A stretch of 21,335 bases of DNA from an uncultured Collinsella sp. (lineage in GTDB: Bacteria > Actinomycetota > Coriobacteriia > Coriobacteriales > Coriobacteriaceae). Below the pieces are notes generated by a model. It saw only the letters and a list, made by a program, of their open reading frames with translations. It was not told the DNA's origin and made no database searches. The stretch spans positions 1 through 21,335 of the forward strand of contig CATZKS010000020.1 of NCBI GenBank assembly GCA_958421035.1. Direction: 5' to 3'. The position numbers were made by a program, and so were the translations under genes. The number at the start of each line of letters is the position of its first letter. Position 1 is the stretch's first letter. This document shows, in pieces, positions 7,851 through 16,114 of this stretch.

Positions 7851-8417
7851 ATGGATCTACACGAGCAGGGGATGAGCTCCCGCACGTTTGTGATCGCCGC
7901 CATTGTGTGTGTGCTGCTGCAGGCAGGCCTGGCACCGCAGATCTCCATTGCGGGAGGTCGCGTCAACTTCATGATTATCCTGGTGTGCCTAAGCGTGTTC
8001 TCGGGCGACCCGACCCGTGCCGTCGTGTGCGGTTTTTGCAGCGGCTTGTTTTATGACCTGTCCGCTGCCGTGCCGGTGGGCGTTATGTCGCTCCTGCTGA
8101 CCGTGGGTTCTTTTGCCCTGGTGCACAGCGCCGTCGGTCAGACGGGCGGTACCCCGAGTGCGCGCGGCGTCACCGTGGGCGCCTTTGCGCTCGTCATTAA
8201 TGTGATCTACAGCATCATCTTGCTGTTTATGGGTTTGGAGACGAGCTTTGTCGTGGCGATCTTCGGCCATGCGCTGCCGTCCTCGATCCTGACGGGTCTG
8301 GTTGCCATTCCGTTTTTGATGTCCGGCGTCGTGCCGCAGTCCGGCTATGGATTCTCCGCACGTGGCGGACGCCAGACGGGTATGCGCTTTAAGCCCAAGA
8401 CCCGCAAGCTCAAATAG
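7851..8417 (+). CDS. mreD: Rod shape-determining protein MreD
   Basis: Integral membrane protein of 188 residues with about five or six hydrophobic helices, the size and profile of MreD, which completes the MreBCD complex. Identity rests on position between mreC and mrdA together with features of the family such as GGRVNFMIILVCLSVFSGDP in the first third and the helix beginning FCSGLFYDLSAAVPVG. I place the start at ATG 7851 because AGGGGG (7838-7843) is 7 bases before it; the ATG at 7845 is only 1 base from that site and would add just Met-Ser. The ribosome site overlaps the stop codon of mreC, so translation of the two may be coupled. The C-terminus is basic (KPKTRKLK). Confidence 0.92.
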   Translation: MDLHEQGMSSRTFVIAAIVCVLLQAGLAPQISIAGGRVNFMIILVCLSVFSGDPTRAVVCGFCSGLFYDLSAAVPVGVMSLLLTVGSFALVHSAVGQTGGTPSARGVTVGAFALVINVIYSIILLFMGLETSFVVAIFGHALPSSILTGLVAIPFLMSGVVPQSGYGFSARGGRQTGMRFKPKTRKLK

Positions 8418-8430
8418 GGGAGGCCCGTAG

Positions 8431-10500
8431 ATGTCTTCCCAGATGACGGTTATTATCGCCGGTATCGTGCTGGTTGTGGCCATCGTGGTCGCGCTGGTCG
8501 TCATGCGTCGAGGCGATTCCCGTTTTACCTACGATACACAGCATGGAACGGCCCCGCGCGCCACCGAGGGCGAGGGCAATACCGCGGCGACCGCCTTTAA
8601 GGGCCGCTTTTCCATCCTCACCACGGGTGTGGGCGCGATGTTTGCGGCACTTGCCGTCAAGCTGTGGGGCATGCAGATGGTCTCGTCGGACTATTACGAG
8701 AAGCAGGCCAATAGTAATCAGACTCGCACCGTTACCACACCCGCTGTGCGCGGCCGCATCCTCGACCGCAATGGCGTGGCGCTTGTCCAGAACCGTCCCT
8801 CACTTGCTGTCGTGGCCTACCGCGACCTTGCCGAGGATGAGGTTCTGGTTCGCCATCTTGCCAACGTGCTTGGAATGCCTTATGTGGCGGTCCTTCGCAA
8901 TATTCAGGACAATACAGAGGGCGCTCAGAGCCTGCATACCATCGCGACGGACGTCCGTCGCTCCACGGTTGCCTATATCAAGGAACACGCCGGCGAGTTC
9001 CCGGGCGTCAAGATTGCCGAGCGTACCGAGCGCCAGTATCCATACGGCGAGACGGCATGCCATATCTTGGGCTATACCGGCACCATTACCTCCGAGCAGC
9101 TCGAGGCCCAGAATAAGAAAACCTCTGGCGATGATGATGCTTCTGCTGGCAAGATTACGTACCAGTCGGGCGATATCGTGGGCCAGGCGGGCGTTGAGAG
9201 CTACTACGAAAACCTGCTGCAGGGTATTCGTGGCGAGCAGACCGTCAAGGTCGATGCCTCGGGCAATGTGACCGGTCAGGCCGGCGCCGTGCCCGCGAAG
9301 GCCGGCTCCGACATTAAGCTCACGCTCGACCTTAAGATCCAACAGGCCTGTGAGACGGCGCTGGCGAGCGCTATCGAGCTTGCCAAGACCACTGGCTACA
9401 GCAATGCCGGCAACGGCGCTGTGGTGTGTCTCGATCCCAACAATGGCGAGATCCTGGGCATGGCGAGCGAGCCCAAGTTCGATCCGTCCGTCTTTATCGG
9501 CGGCGTCTCAAATGACGTGTGGACCGAGCTCAATGATGACAAGGGTTCGCACCCGCTGCTCAACCGCGCCATTAGCGGACAGTACATGTCGGCCTCGACC
9601 ATCAAGCCGCTCTCGGCACTGGCCGGTCTTGAGTTTGGAACCTACACTTCAACGCAGACAACCAACTGCACGGGTTATTGGACGGGTCTGGGCAAGGCTT
9701 GGGGCAAGCGCTGCTGGCTGACGTCTGGCCACGGCACCATGACGCTGCAGTCGGGTATCGCCAACTCGTGCGACCCCGTCTTCTACGACATGGGTAAGGC
9801 GTTCTTTTATGACGAGCAACATCCCGAGGGCCTGCAGGAGGTCTTTCGTCGCTGGGGCCTGGGCAAGACCTGCGGTATCGATCTGCCGAGTGAGGGCGCG
9901 GGTCGTATTCCCGATGCCGAGTGGAAAGAGTCATACTTCACCGACGCCTCTGCCGAGGACCGCAAGTGGAATGCCGGCGATATGACCAACATTGCTATCG
10001 GCCAGGGCGACATCCTGGTGACGCCCCTGCAGATGGCGTGCGCCTATATGGGTCTTGCCAACGGCGGCAAACAGTACGTGCCTCACGTGTTTTTGTCTGC
10101 CGTGTCGCGCGATGGCGACGGCGATGCCTATAAGTACAATGGCAAGGGCAAGAAGAAGCGCCTGGAGGCCAAGATCAACAGCGATTCGGATTTGGCTCTT
10201 GTTCGCAACGGCATGCACGACGTGATTTACACGGCATCGACGTCCCTGGCGGCGCACTTTGGCACCCTGACGCCGCAGGTATACGGCAAGTCGGGCACGG
10301 GCGAGAAAAGTGGCGAGGACGAATACGCGTGGTTCTGCGCCTATGCACCGGCCGATGATCCCAAGTATGTCATCGCTACCGTCCTGGAGCAGGGCGGCGG
10401 TGGCTCAGATACCGCGATGCATGTCGTGCGCGACGTGCTCGGCGTGATTTATGGCGAGCCCGATACCTCTTCGGCCTCGGGCGATTCTTCGGTTCGATAG
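8431..10500 (+). CDS. mrdA: Penicillin-binding protein 2, class B transpeptidase of the elongasome
   Basis: D,D-transpeptidase of 689 residues that cross-links peptidoglycan for side-wall growth and pairs with RodA. The dimerisation (pedestal) region begins at VRGRILDRNGVALVQNRPSL. Catalytic motifs are SxxK at Ser389-Lys392 (STIK), SxD at Ser446 (SCD, the form usual in PBP2), and KSGTGE from Lys620; the closing motif YAWFCAYAPADDPKYVIATV is typical of PBP2. Unusual is the N-terminus: a first helix at about residues 7-24 and a second at about 61-79, with basic residues between them, where class B PBPs normally have one helix. Start ATG 8431 has GGGGAGG (8417-8423) 7 bases upstream. It lies 13 bases after mreD and 9 before rodA. 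Confidence 0.96.
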   Translation: MSSQMTVIIAGIVLVVAIVVALVVMRRGDSRFTYDTQHGTAPRATEGEGNTAATAFKGRFSILTTGVGAMFAALAVKLWGMQMVSSDYYEKQANSNQTRTVTTPAVRGRILDRNGVALVQNRPSLAVVAYRDLAEDEVLVRHLANVLGMPYVAVLRNIQDNTEGAQSLHTIATDVRRSTVAYIKEHAGEFPGVKIAERTERQYPYGETACHILGYTGTITSEQLEAQNKKTSGDDDASAGKITYQSGDIVGQAGVESYYENLLQGIRGEQTVKVDASGNVTGQAGAVPAKAGSDIKLTLDLKIQQACETALASAIELAKTTGYSNAGNGAVVCLDPNNGEILGMASEPKFDPSVFIGGVSNDVWTELNDDKGSHPLLNRAISGQYMSASTIKPLSALAGLEFGTYTSTQTTNCTGYWTGLGKAWGKRCWLTSGHGTMTLQSGIANSCDPVFYDMGKAFFYDEQHPEGLQEVFRRWGLGKTCGIDLPSEGAGRIPDAEWKESYFTDASAEDRKWNAGDMTNIAIGQGDILVTPLQMACAYMGLANGGKQYVPHVFLSAVSRDGDGDAYKYNGKGKKKRLEAKINSDSDLALVRNGMHDVIYTASTSLAAHFGTLTPQVYGKSGTGEKSGEDEYAWFCAYAPADDPKYVIATVLEQGGGGSDTAMHVVRDVLGVIYGEPDTSSASGDSSVR

Positions 10501-10509
10501 GAGGTTGCG

Positions 10510-11736
10510 ATGGATTTTTCTCCGGCGGATCTGTTCCGTTCAACCAAGACCGGCTCTCGCAGCAGCCTGGACCGCGTCAACAAGCAACTTTCGGCCTCGC
10601 GCGGCACGTTTCGCCAAAAGGTGCATATCGGTGTGCTCGTGGCTACTGTGGCGCTCGTCGCCTACGGTGCCATCATTATCTGGTCGGCTTCGCAGTTTAA
10701 GGCCGATGCTTCGTTCTCGCGCCATTTGCTGGGAATTGGCATCGGAGCGGTGCTGGCGGTGCTCGTCTGGCGAACCGACCTGCGCGGTATTTCCAATTTC
10801 TCGACGGCGTTGCTCGTCATCGACCTGATCGTGATCTTCTCGCCCAAGATTCCGGGTCTGTCCTATACGGGCGGTCTGGGCATGACGGGCTGGATCAAGA
10901 TTCCCGGTATCGGCTTGACGTTCCAGCCGGTTGAGCTTGCCAAGCTCATCACCATCTTCTTTATTGCTACGCTTGGCTCGCAGTATAACGGTCGCATCGA
11001 TACCGTTCGCGACTACGTCAAGCTCTGCGGCATGCTGTCCATTCCGTTTTTGGCCGTCGTTGCCATGGGTGACCTGGGCTCGGGCCTGGTCGTGCTGGTT
11101 TCGGGCGCCATCGTCATCTGCATGAGCGGTGCACGCCGCGAATGGGTGCTGTCGACCCTGGCCCTGCTCGTGGGCCTGGTGGCCCTCGTCCTGGCGCTTG
11201 ATTCGGTCTTTGATTCGTTGCTCGGCCACGATGTGCTCATCAAGCAGTATCAGATGAACCGTCTGACGGTCTTTATCGACCCCGATAATGCCGATTCGGA
11301 CGATGCCTACAACCTGCAGCAGTCGCTTATCGCCGTTGGCTCGGGCGGCTTCTTTGGTAAGGGCCTGGGGCATGCGACGCAGTCGGCCGGCGGCTTTCTG
11401 CCTGAGTTCCACACCGACTTCGTCTTCGCCTTCCTGTCCGAGACCTTTGGCTTTTGCGGTTCCTTTTTGCTCCTGTGCCTCTACGTGCTGCTGATCTTTT
11501 CGACGATTCGCGTCGCCTTTAAGTGCGAGTCGCTGTTTTTGCGTCTTTCGTGTGTGGGCATCGTTGGCATGTGGGCGTTCCAGACTTTCGAAAACATCGG
11601 CATGTGCATCGGCATGATGCCGATTACCGGTATTCCGCTACCGTTTATTAGCTTCGGTTCGTCTTCGATGATGATTCAGCTGCTGACGGTGGGTATCGTA
11701 CAATCCATATGGCGGCATCGTTCGGGCGCCGCGTAA
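10510..11736 (+). CDS. rodA: SEDS peptidoglycan glycosyltransferase RodA
   Basis: Polytopic membrane enzyme of 408 residues that polymerises lipid II into glycan strands, working with PBP2. About ten hydrophobic segments are visible after a basic cytoplasmic N-terminus of some 40 residues. The SEDS core is clear: an Asp-rich outer loop FIDPDNADSDDAYNLQQS (Asp257 onward) holds the expected catalytic aspartate region, then SLIAVGSGGFFGKGLGHATQ and LPEFHTDFVFAFLSETFGF. The last helices carry ITGIPLPFISFGSSSM, also a SEDS hallmark. RodA is chosen over FtsW because of the mreBCD-mrdA context. Ribosome site AGGAGG lies 7 bases before ATG 10510. Confidence 0.95.
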   Translation: MDFSPADLFRSTKTGSRSSLDRVNKQLSASRGTFRQKVHIGVLVATVALVAYGAIIIWSASQFKADASFSRHLLGIGIGAVLAVLVWRTDLRGISNFSTALLVIDLIVIFSPKIPGLSYTGGLGMTGWIKIPGIGLTFQPVELAKLITIFFIATLGSQYNGRIDTVRDYVKLCGMLSIPFLAVVAMGDLGSGLVVLVSGAIVICMSGARREWVLSTLALLVGLVALVLALDSVFDSLLGHDVLIKQYQMNRLTVFIDPDNADSDDAYNLQQSLIAVGSGGFFGKGLGHATQSAGGFLPEFHTDFVFAFLSETFGFCGSFLLLCLYVLLIFSTIRVAFKCESLFLRLSCVGIVGMWAFQTFENIGMCIGMMPITGIPLPFISFGSSSMMIQLLTVGIVQSIWRHRSGAA

Positions 11737-11754
11737 CCGCTGGAGGGGTTTGCT

Positions 11755-12684
11755 ATGAAAATTCCCGTAGATAAGCTGACCCGCGCTTTTAAGATGGGCG
11801 CGTCCGTTAAGAAGGATTCCGATACGCCGGTGCGCGTCTCGGTCTATCTGGATTCGTCCGCCTCGCGCTTTCTGGCCGAGACGGTGCGTGACGCCTTTGT
11901 GCCGCAGACGACCTCGGGCATTGTGCGCGTCGAGCGTCTGGGGGAGGAGCGAATTGCTCCAAAGACCGATACCGATGTGGTGCTGGTGCTCTCGTGTGGT
12001 TCCGACCGCTTGGAGAGTGCCGTGCAGGAGCTCGTGATCGCCGGCGCGCCCGTGTGCGTGCTTGCCGAGTCTGCTGTGGAGGTGCCGTTTATCGAGGAGT
12101 CCACGCCCATGCTCGGCGTGGTAGCGGCAATCGATAAGACGTATCTGCTCGAGACGCTTGCCCGCTGGATTCTCGATCGCACCGACAAGGAAAAGGCTTT
12201 TGCGGCGAACTTTGCCTTCATGCGCATCGCGGCGGCCAACCGTATCATCACCTCGTGCGCGCTCACCAATATGGCGACCGGTGCACTGGTGTTTTTGCCG
12301 GGCGCCGATTATCCCGTTATGGCGCTGGCGCAGGTGGGCATGCTCTTTGAGCTCGCTGCCGTCTTTGGACGCGGCATTAAACCCGAGCGTGGCTACGAGG
12401 TCGCGGGCGTGCTTGCCGGCGGTCTTGTGATCCGCGCGGTCACCCGCGCGCTCGTCAAGCAGACGCCGCATATTGGGTTTGCCGTCAAGGCGCTCACTGC
12501 TGCCGCGGGCACCTATGGCATGGGCCGTGCGCTCGTTTCGCTCTACGAGCGCGATGTCGACTACAGCCGTGCCAATGAGGTGGTCACTGCCACGTTTTCC
12601 CGCGTTCGCGATCTTGTGACCACGGTCGCGGGCGCTACCCGTCCTATGGCGTCCTACCAGGACGCATCAGATCTCGCTGCTTAG
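11755..12684 (+). CDS. Membrane protein resembling DUF697, no GTPase motifs
   Basis: Protein of 309 residues, not recognised with certainty. The N-terminal half (about 1-150) looks like an alpha/beta Rossmann-type fold with strands such as VRVSVYLDS, TDVVLVLSCG and APVCVLAES, but it has no Walker A P-loop or NKxD. The C-terminal half (about 163-270) has hydrophobic helices with the pattern of DUF697: TGALVFLPGADYPVMALAQ, MLFELAAVFGRGIKPERGYE, then VAGVLAGGLVIRAVTRALV and an Ala/Gly-rich helix. DUF697 domains are usually joined to or encoded beside YcjX- or Era-like GTPases, which are absent here. It follows rodA by 18 bases with GGAGGGG (11742-11748) 6 bases before the ATG, and precedes the radical SAM gene by 10 bases, so it belongs to the rod operon by position. 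An envelope function is inference. Confidence 0.75.
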   Translation: MKIPVDKLTRAFKMGASVKKDSDTPVRVSVYLDSSASRFLAETVRDAFVPQTTSGIVRVERLGEERIAPKTDTDVVLVLSCGSDRLESAVQELVIAGAPVCVLAESAVEVPFIEESTPMLGVVAAIDKTYLLETLARWILDRTDKEKAFAANFAFMRIAAANRIITSCALTNMATGALVFLPGADYPVMALAQVGMLFELAAVFGRGIKPERGYEVAGVLAGGLVIRAVTRALVKQTPHIGFAVKALTAAAGTYGMGRALVSLYERDVDYSRANEVVTATFSRVRDLVTTVAGATRPMASYQDASDLAA

Positions 12685-12694
12685 GGGTTTTCCG

Positions 12695-14572
12695 TTGCGC
12701 GTTCCGTACCAAGATTGTTTTCATTTAATTGAGCCGTTGCTCGCCAAGGTCGAGAAGCCGAGCCGCTATATCGATCACGAGTGGGGCACGCTTTCCAAGG
12801 CCGATGCCGACTACCGTTGCTGCCTGATCTACCCGGATGTGTACGAGGTTGGTCTGCCCAACCAGGGCATCGCCATCCTCTACAACATCCTTAACCAGGC
12901 CGAGGGCATCTCCTGCGAGCGCGGCTATGTGCCGTGGCCCGATATGGGCGACGCCATGCGCGAGGCGGGTATTCCGCTGCTATCGCTCGAGGGCGCAGCG
13001 CCGGTCGCTTCGTTTGATATCGTCGGTCTGCATGTGCCGCACGAGATGGCGGTGACGAACTTCCTCGAGGCACTCGACCTCGCTGGCATTCCGCTGTTAG
13101 CGGCCGACCGCACCGAGGACGACCCCATTATCATCGCCGGCGGTCCCTCGGTGTACAACCCCGAGCCGTACGCGGCCTTCTTCGATGCCATCCTCATCGG
13201 TGAGGGCGAGGAATCGCTGCTCGAGACCTGCCAGCTGCATCGCCGCCTGCGTGACGAAGGGGTCCCGCGCGCGCAGATTGTCGAGCAGCTTGCATCCATT
13301 GCCGGCAACTACGTGCCGTCGCTCTATGAGGTTCGTCATGACGAGCCCTGCTCGCCGCATGGCTACACCGTGCCACGTGAGGGCAAGGATGCGCCGACCG
13401 TGGTCTACAAGCGCGTCGTCGAGGATTTCGGCGCCACGAATCCGCTGTCGCAGTCGTGCGTGCCCTATGCGCAGCTGGTTCACGACCGCCTGTCTATCGA
13501 GATCCTGCGCGGCTGCGCCCGCGGCTGTCGTTTTTGCCAGGCCGGCATGACGTATCGCCCGGTGCGCGAGCGCTCGGCCGACCAGATCGTCTCGTCGGTG
13601 ATTCAGGGCCTGGAAAAGACTGGCTATGACGAGGTGTCGCTGACCTCGCTCTCCACGACCGACCACTCCTGCATTCGCGACGTGCTCGGCAGGCTCAACC
13701 GTCGCCTGGAGGATACGGGTATTCGCGTGTCTATTCCGTCGCAGCGCCTGGATTCGTTTGGCGTGGATATGGCCGAGTCGGTCGCCGGCGAAAAGAAGGG
13801 CGGACTAACGTTCGCGCCCGAGGCCGGCAGCCAGCGCATGCGCGACATCATTAACAAGAACGTGACCGAGGAGGACCTGGACCGTGCGGCCAAGGCGGCC
13901 TTCGAGGCCGGTTGGAACCGCATGAAGCTCTACTTTATGATGGGCCTTCCCGGCGAGCGCGATGAGGACATCGTGGCCATCGCCAATCTGGCCGATCACG
14001 TGCTGGAGCTCGGTCGTTCCGTGGTGCCCAAGGCTCGTCGCGGCTCGATTTCGGTGTCGATCTCGGTTTCGGTCTTTATCCCCAAGGCTGCCACGCCGTT
14101 CCAGTGGTGCCCGCAGCTCGACTACGACGACGTCAAGCGTCGCCAGAAGCTGCTTATCACGAGCGTTCGCAACCGTGCCGTCCGCGTGCATTACCACGAT
14201 GCCGAGACCTCGCTCATCGAGGCCGCGCTTTCCCGCGCCGGTCGTGACATGACGCCCGTCATCATCGATGCTTGGCGCTCGGGCTCTCGCTTTGACGCCT
14301 GGGTAGAGCATTTCTCGCTCGATAACTGGAAGGAAGCTGCTGCCAAAAACGGCATCGACCTCAATGAGCTCGTGCACCTGCCCTACGAGTTGGACTGGCG
14401 CCTGCCGTGGGAGCACGTGAGCCCCGGCTGCACGCGCGGCTTCCTCGAGCGCGAGTACCGTCGCTCGCTCGAGGGCGTCACGACTCCCGACTGTACCCGC
14501 ACGTCGTGCACCGGCTGCGGGATCTGCCCCACGCTCCACGCCAAGAATGTATTGATGGGTGATCGCGCATGA
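12695..14572 (+). CDS. B12-binding-like radical SAM protein, TIGR03960 type
   Basis: Protein of 625 residues in the radical SAM superfamily. The iron-sulfur motif Cys274-x3-Cys278-x2-Cys281 (RGCARGCRFCQAG) binds the 4Fe-4S cluster that cleaves S-adenosylmethionine. Before it lies a domain of cobalamin-binding type (YPDVYEVGLPNQGIAILYNI; DPIIIAGGPSVYNPEPYAAF; ILIGEGEES); whether it binds B12 is uncertain. After it come TSLSTTDHSCI and TFAPEAGSQRMRDIINKNVT, typical of the family. The C-terminus has a second Cys cluster (CTRTSCTGCGICP) that may hold an extra cluster or zinc. Substrate is unknown. Start TTG 12695 has AGGGG 7 bases upstream, overlapping the previous stop. Its stop overlaps the next start as ATGA, coupling it to its usual partner. 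Confidence 0.92.
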   Translation: MRVPYQDCFHLIEPLLAKVEKPSRYIDHEWGTLSKADADYRCCLIYPDVYEVGLPNQGIAILYNILNQAEGISCERGYVPWPDMGDAMREAGIPLLSLEGAAPVASFDIVGLHVPHEMAVTNFLEALDLAGIPLLAADRTEDDPIIIAGGPSVYNPEPYAAFFDAILIGEGEESLLETCQLHRRLRDEGVPRAQIVEQLASIAGNYVPSLYEVRHDEPCSPHGYTVPREGKDAPTVVYKRVVEDFGATNPLSQSCVPYAQLVHDRLSIEILRGCARGCRFCQAGMTYRPVRERSADQIVSSVIQGLEKTGYDEVSLTSLSTTDHSCIRDVLGRLNRRLEDTGIRVSIPSQRLDSFGVDMAESVAGEKKGGLTFAPEAGSQRMRDIINKNVTEEDLDRAAKAAFEAGWNRMKLYFMMGLPGERDEDIVAIANLADHVLELGRSVVPKARRGSISVSISVSVFIPKAATPFQWCPQLDYDDVKRRQKLLITSVRNRAVRVHYHDAETSLIEAALSRAGRDMTPVIIDAWRSGSRFDAWVEHFSLDNWKEAAAKNGIDLNELVHLPYELDWRLPWEHVSPGCTRGFLEREYRRSLEGVTTPDCTRTSCTGCGICPTLHAKNVLMGDRA

Positions 14573-15381
14573 GTGAGCGCCTGACCGACAACCCCTCGCT
14601 CTTTAGACTTCGTGTTCGCTATGGCAAGCGCGATCGCCTTAAGTACCTGGGCCATCTCGAAGTAATCCATACCATTGAGCGCATCGTGCGCCGTGCGGGA
14701 CTTCCCTATGCCGTCACGCAGGGCTTCTCTCCGCACATGCGCGTGGGCTTCTCTTCGGCGCTGCCGGTGGGTACGTCGTCGACCTGCGAGTGGTATGACC
14801 TGTTTATGACCGAGTTCGTGGCGCTCGACGAGGCGTTTGGGCGCCTGGCTGCGGCGTCTCCGGCCGATCTGGCGCCCATCGAGGCGGCGTACATCGACGT
14901 GCGCACGCCGGCGTTGACGGCGCAGCTCACGCGCCTGTCGTATCGCATCGACCTGCACTTGGATCCCGAGGCGCCCGTAAGCGCCGACGAGGTGCGTCGT
15001 GCGATCGACACGCTGCGCGCGGGCCACGGCATCGACTACGCGCGCGGCAAAAAGAGCAAGCGCTTGGATTTGGATCACACGCTCGTGGGCTATGAGCTCA
15101 CGGCGGGGGAGCGCCCGGACCATTTGGTGCTCATGCTCGACACCCATGCCGACAACGAGGGCTCCATGCGTCCGGAAATTTTGCTTTCTGCTGCTGATGT
15201 TTTGTTGCAGGGCTTGACCCCGGGCGTGGATGCACCTATTGTTTCCACCGGTATGCAAGACCTCGTGACCATCTGCTCCTACGATGTCGAGCGTCAGAAT
15301 CAAGCATGCGAGGACGACGAGGGCCGACTCGTCAGCCCCATACCTGTGCGAACTTGTGGATTTGCTCCACATACTCGTTGA
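14569..15381 (+). CDS. Radical SAM-associated protein, DUF2344/TIGR03936 type
   Basis: Protein of 270 residues. It opens with the DUF2344 signature: FRLRVRYGKRDRLKYLGHLE, then IERIVRRAGLPYAVTQGFSP and VGFSSALPVGTSSTCEWYDL. This family occurs fused to, or next to, the TIGR03960 radical SAM protein and is presumed to work with it; the reaction is not known. The start ATG shares bases with the stop of the previous gene (14569-14572), so translation is probably coupled. The last 30 or so residues look unrelated to the domain. The TGA stop (15379-15381) lies within the -35 box of the rplU promoter. In many bacteria an RNase E/G gene sits between this gene and rplU; none is present here. Confidence 0.92.
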   Translation: MSERLTDNPSLFRLRVRYGKRDRLKYLGHLEVIHTIERIVRRAGLPYAVTQGFSPHMRVGFSSALPVGTSSTCEWYDLFMTEFVALDEAFGRLAAASPADLAPIEAAYIDVRTPALTAQLTRLSYRIDLHLDPEAPVSADEVRRAIDTLRAGHGIDYARGKKSKRLDLDHTLVGYELTAGERPDHLVLMLDTHADNEGSMRPEILLSAADVLLQGLTPGVDAPIVSTGMQDLVTICSYDVERQNQACEDDEGRLVSPIPVRTCGFAPHTR

Positions 15382-15406
15382 CGGGGGTATTTTCGCCTGC
15401 TACTAT
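15378..15406 (+). promoter_or_regulatory. Strong promoter for rplU-rpmA
   Basis: TTGACG (15378-15383), a 17-base spacer and TACTAT (15401-15406), with TGC just before the -10 as an extended -10. This is close to consensus and fits high expression of ribosomal proteins. Transcription should begin near 15413, giving a leader of about 36 bases. The -35 contains the stop codon of the preceding gene. Confidence 0.72.
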
Positions 15407-15448
15407 ATTCGGCTGTTGCACTAACTGATGCATGAAGGGCAAGTAAAC

Positions 15449-15823
15449 ATGTACGCAATCGTTAACACGGGCGGCAAGCAGTACAAGGTCGCCACCGACG
15501 ATGTCATCACCGTCGAGAAGATCGAGGGCAATGAGGGCGACAAGGTCACCCTGCCGGTTATCTTCCTCAACGATGGCAAGAAGATCGTCACCGATCCCGA
15601 CAAGCTGGCCAAGGCCAAGGTTACCGCTCAGATCGTTGAGCAGTTCAAGGGCGAGAAGCAGCTGGTCTTCAAGTTCCACAAGCGCAAGCGCTATCGTCGT
15701 CTGAAGGGTCACCGTCAGCAGCTCACCAAGCTGAAGATCGTGAAGGTTCAGGCTACCTCCCGCGCCAAGAAGGCTGTCAAGGCAGAGGCTGAGGCTGTTG
15801 CCGAGGCTCCCGTCGCCGAGTAG
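15449..15823 (+). CDS. rplU: 50S ribosomal protein L21
   Basis: Large-subunit ribosomal protein that binds 23S rRNA. The family start MYAIVNTGGKQYKVATDDVI and the basic motif FHKRKRYRRLKGHRQQLTKL are both clear. I use ATG 15449 because L21 begins with MYAIV and AAGGG (15435-15439) lies upstream at 9 bases; an in-frame ATG at 15428 would add seven residues and is not needed. At 124 residues it is about 20 longer than a typical L21 because of an Ala/Glu-rich C-terminal tail (KAEAEAVAEAPVAE), probably disordered. rpmA follows after 33 bases. Confidence 0.97.
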   Translation: MYAIVNTGGKQYKVATDDVITVEKIEGNEGDKVTLPVIFLNDGKKIVTDPDKLAKAKVTAQIVEQFKGEKQLVFKFHKRKRYRRLKGHRQQLTKLKIVKVQATSRAKKAVKAEAEAVAEAPVAE

Positions 15824-15856
15824 ATTACACTCGTAACGAAAGAGTAGGTATACACA

Positions 15857-16114
15857 ATGGCACACAAAAAAGGACTCGGTTCCTCCCGTAATGGCCGTGA
15901 CTCCCGCGGTCAGCGCCTTGGCACGAAGCGCTATGCCGGCCAGACGGTAACCACGGGCACGATTCTCGTCCGTCAGCACGGCACGCACATCCACCCGGGT
16001 GAGAACGTTGGCCGTGGTAAGGACGACACGCTGTTCGCGCTGGTCGACGGTACCGTTGAGTTCCACAAGGGTATCAAGCACAGGGTCAGCGTACGCCCGC
16101 TCGCGAACGCGTAA
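15857..16114 (+). CDS. rpmA: 50S ribosomal protein L27
   Basis: Large-subunit protein of 85 residues whose N-terminus reaches toward the peptidyl transferase centre. Signature stretches are MAHKKGLGSSRNGRDS, RLGTKRYAGQTVTTGTILVR and HPGENVGRGKDDTLFALVDG. It begins directly with the mature form, without the N-terminal extension that Firmicutes remove with the Prp protease; no prp gene is present between rplU and rpmA, which is consistent. It is transcribed with rplU and followed within 30 bases by an intrinsic terminator. Confidence 0.98.
   Translation: MAHKKGLGSSRNGRDSRGQRLGTKRYAGQTVTTGTILVRQHGTHIHPGENVGRGKDDTLFALVDGTVEFHKGIKHRVSVRPLANA

Noticed and set aside
15428..15430. ATG 15428 as rplU start
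   Set aside because: L21 begins with MYAIV, which is at 15449 with its own ribosome site; the earlier ATG has none.
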